A stretch of DNA of 8,131 nucleotides from Candidatus Woesearchaeota archaeon (lineage in GTDB: Archaea; Nanobdellota; Nanobdellia; Woesearchaeales; GW2011-AR4): assembly GCA_016784195.1 (NCBI GenBank), contig JADHVE010000055.1, positions 1 to 8,131 on the forward strand, in the 5' to 3' direction. Both the position numbers and the translations under genes were made by a program. Shown here piece by piece: positions 7,747 through 8,131 of the stretch; position 1 is the first letter of the stretch, and every line of letters begins with the position of its first letter. The notes under the pieces were generated by a model, which was not told the DNA's origin, ran no database searches, and worked only from the letters and a program-made list of their open reading frames with translations.

Positions 7747-7791
7747 TAACTCTTTATTATATATATCTTATTCCGTGCAGGGTTATTTTTT
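7741..7791. repeat. Perfect 10-bp inverted repeat around the Kef-gene promoter
   Basis: AAAAAATAAC at 7741-7750 is the exact reverse complement of GTTATTTTTT at 7782-7791, with 31 bases between that contain the TATA box. The right arm overlaps the stop codon of the AbrB-like gene. It could be a bipartite operator or chance in A/T-rich sequence. Confidence 0.4.
7754..7770 (-). promoter_or_regulatory. TATA box of the Kef-type gene
   Basis: The minus strand reads TAAGATATATATAATAA, a strong box A candidate centred about 49 bases before the start codon. The predicted transcription start is near 7735, leaving about 22 bases of leader that contain the GAGGT site. The box sits between the arms of a 10-bp inverted repeat (7741-7750 and 7782-7791). 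Confidence 0.5.
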
Positions 7792-7993
7792 ATTGTATTT
7801 TTTCTTTTTCTACTCTTTTTTCTATGCCTCCAATTTCTTCGAATTTAATGTACCATTTGTTATTTGTTGGGTCAAAGATAAAGACTACATTATGCTTTTT
7901 TTTAAAGTCCAAGGCAAACAATAAAGGCTTAGGTATTGTAGTTTCAAAGCTGGAACCTCTTTTATAAAGCTTTCTTCTGAATTCAGGCGGCAT
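7790..7993 (-). CDS. AbrB/SpoVT-like small DNA-binding protein, 67 aa
   Basis: A small basic protein whose first 45 residues fit the swapped-hairpin AbrB fold: KLYKRGSSFETTIPKPLLFAL (about 8-28) is the usual pattern of a strand, a Gly-Ser turn, a T-x-P-K/R segment and a short helix, followed by hydrophobic strands at 35-41 (VVFIFD) and 47-51. Such proteins dimerise and bind A/T-rich DNA as regulators, or act as antitoxins. No toxin-like gene is next to it, so regulation is the better guess. It lies 77 bases upstream of the Kef-type antiporter on the same strand and diverges from the plus-strand gene at 8104. The tail (52-67) is charged and probably disordered. A TATA box 32 bases upstream implies a leader of about 5 bases. 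Target genes are not shown by the sequence. Confidence 0.72.
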   Translation of the reverse strand: MPPEFRRKLYKRGSSFETTIPKPLLFALDFKKKHNVVFIFDPTNNKWYIKFEEIGGIEKRVEKEKIQ

Positions 7994-8020
7994 TTTATAA
8001 AATACTTATTTTAATACTTG

Positions 8021-8029
8021 ATTATATAC
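8021..8029 (-). promoter_or_regulatory. TATA box of the AbrB-like gene
   Basis: GTATATAAT on the minus strand, centred 32 bases before the start codon at 7993, predicts transcription start about 5 bases before the ATG. A second A/T-rich box (8031-8040) lies directly upstream and could be an alternative. Confidence 0.42.
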
Positions 8030-8049
8030 ATATTTATATACTTATATTT

Positions 8050-8075
8050 AAAGTTTGTGGGTTTTGACAAACTTT
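8050..8075. repeat. Perfect 9-bp inverted repeat, candidate operator in the divergent promoter region
   Basis: AAAGTTTGT (8050-8058) and ACAAACTTT (8067-8075) are exact reverse complements with an 8-base spacer, GGGTTTTG. The right arm touches the TATA box of the plus-strand gene, and the left arm lies about 20 bases upstream of the AbrB-gene TATA box. The placement fits an operator that a dimeric regulator could use to block the plus-strand promoter. Confidence 0.5.
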
Positions 8076-8081
8076 TTATAC
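8073..8081 (+). promoter_or_regulatory. TATA box of the plus-strand gene at 8104
   Basis: TTTTTATAC is centred 27 bases before the A of the ATG at 8104, so transcription should start at the start codon itself (leaderless). It abuts the right arm of the 9-bp inverted repeat. Confidence 0.55.
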
Positions 8082-8103
8082 TATTTGTTTATTTCTTTTA
8101 AAC

Positions 8104-8131
8104 ATGAGAATAGCTATTGTAGTAAGCAAAC
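8104..8131 (+). CDS. Start of a plus-strand gene (cut by window edge)
   Basis: ATG at 8104 opens a frame reading MRIAIVVSK before the window ends. The well-placed TATA box supports a real start. A beta-strand beginning of this kind is seen at the N-terminus of archaeal D-aminoacyl-tRNA deacylase (DtdA), but nine residues also fit other Rossmann-like or lumazine-synthase-like proteins, so no function is assigned. Confidence 0.55.

Noticed and set aside
7790..7993. AbrB-like protein as the antitoxin of a toxin-antitoxin pair
   Set aside because: No VapC, MazF or other toxin-sized gene lies next to it; the neighbours are a transporter and a divergent gene.
8104..8131. Firm call of dtdA for the plus-strand gene
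   Set aside because: Only nine residues are visible, which is not enough to fix a family.
1..8131. CRISPR array, insertion sequence, defence island or prophage genes
   Set aside because: No spaced direct repeats, transposase, integrase or phage motifs were seen; all long frames are housekeeping or transport genes.

Overview
The window looks like the chromosome of an AT-rich archaeon, probably of the small-genome DPANN type (Woesearchaeota/Pacearchaeota-like; lineage is inferred, not proven). The pointers are an Elp3 of archaeal type, a stand-alone AbrB-like regulator, TATA boxes about 27-28 bases upstream of several start codons with almost no leader, oligo-T runs after genes, and strongly A/T-biased codon use.

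Layout: nearly everything is on the minus strand. From right to left there are: the first nine codons of a plus-strand gene (8104 onward, cut by the window edge), a divergent promoter region with a perfect 9-bp inverted repeat, a 67-aa AbrB-like protein (7993-7790), a 573-aa Kef-type CPA2 antiporter with a C-terminal TrkA-N/RCK domain (7712-5991), a 320-aa YrbG-like CaCA antiporter (5945-4983), an 897-aa P2-type cation-pumping ATPase (4921-2228), and a 317-aa divergent CaCA antiporter (2234-1281) whose start overlaps the ATPase stop by 7 bases. After a gap with two T7 runs comes a leaderless elp3 (1141 down to 1), cut by the left edge before its acetyltransferase domain is complete.

The middle four genes form a cation-transport island: one proton-coupled monovalent antiporter, one ATP-driven pump, and two exchangers of the Ca2+/cation family flanking the pump. 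A plausible joint role is Ca2+ (or similar cation) extrusion together with Na+/K+/pH balance, possibly controlled by the adjacent AbrB-like protein; this is inference from gene order. The pump and the 317-aa exchanger are the most tightly linked pair, and both depart from their families at ion-site positions (Asn for the SERCA Glu309 position in the pump; Asp/Asn exchanged between the two repeats in the exchanger).

No CRISPR array, insertion sequence, tRNA or rRNA was seen. I found no convincing wholly new system; the best leads are the ion-site substitutions, a 3-codon leader ORF in front of the pump gene, and inverted repeats at two promoters.
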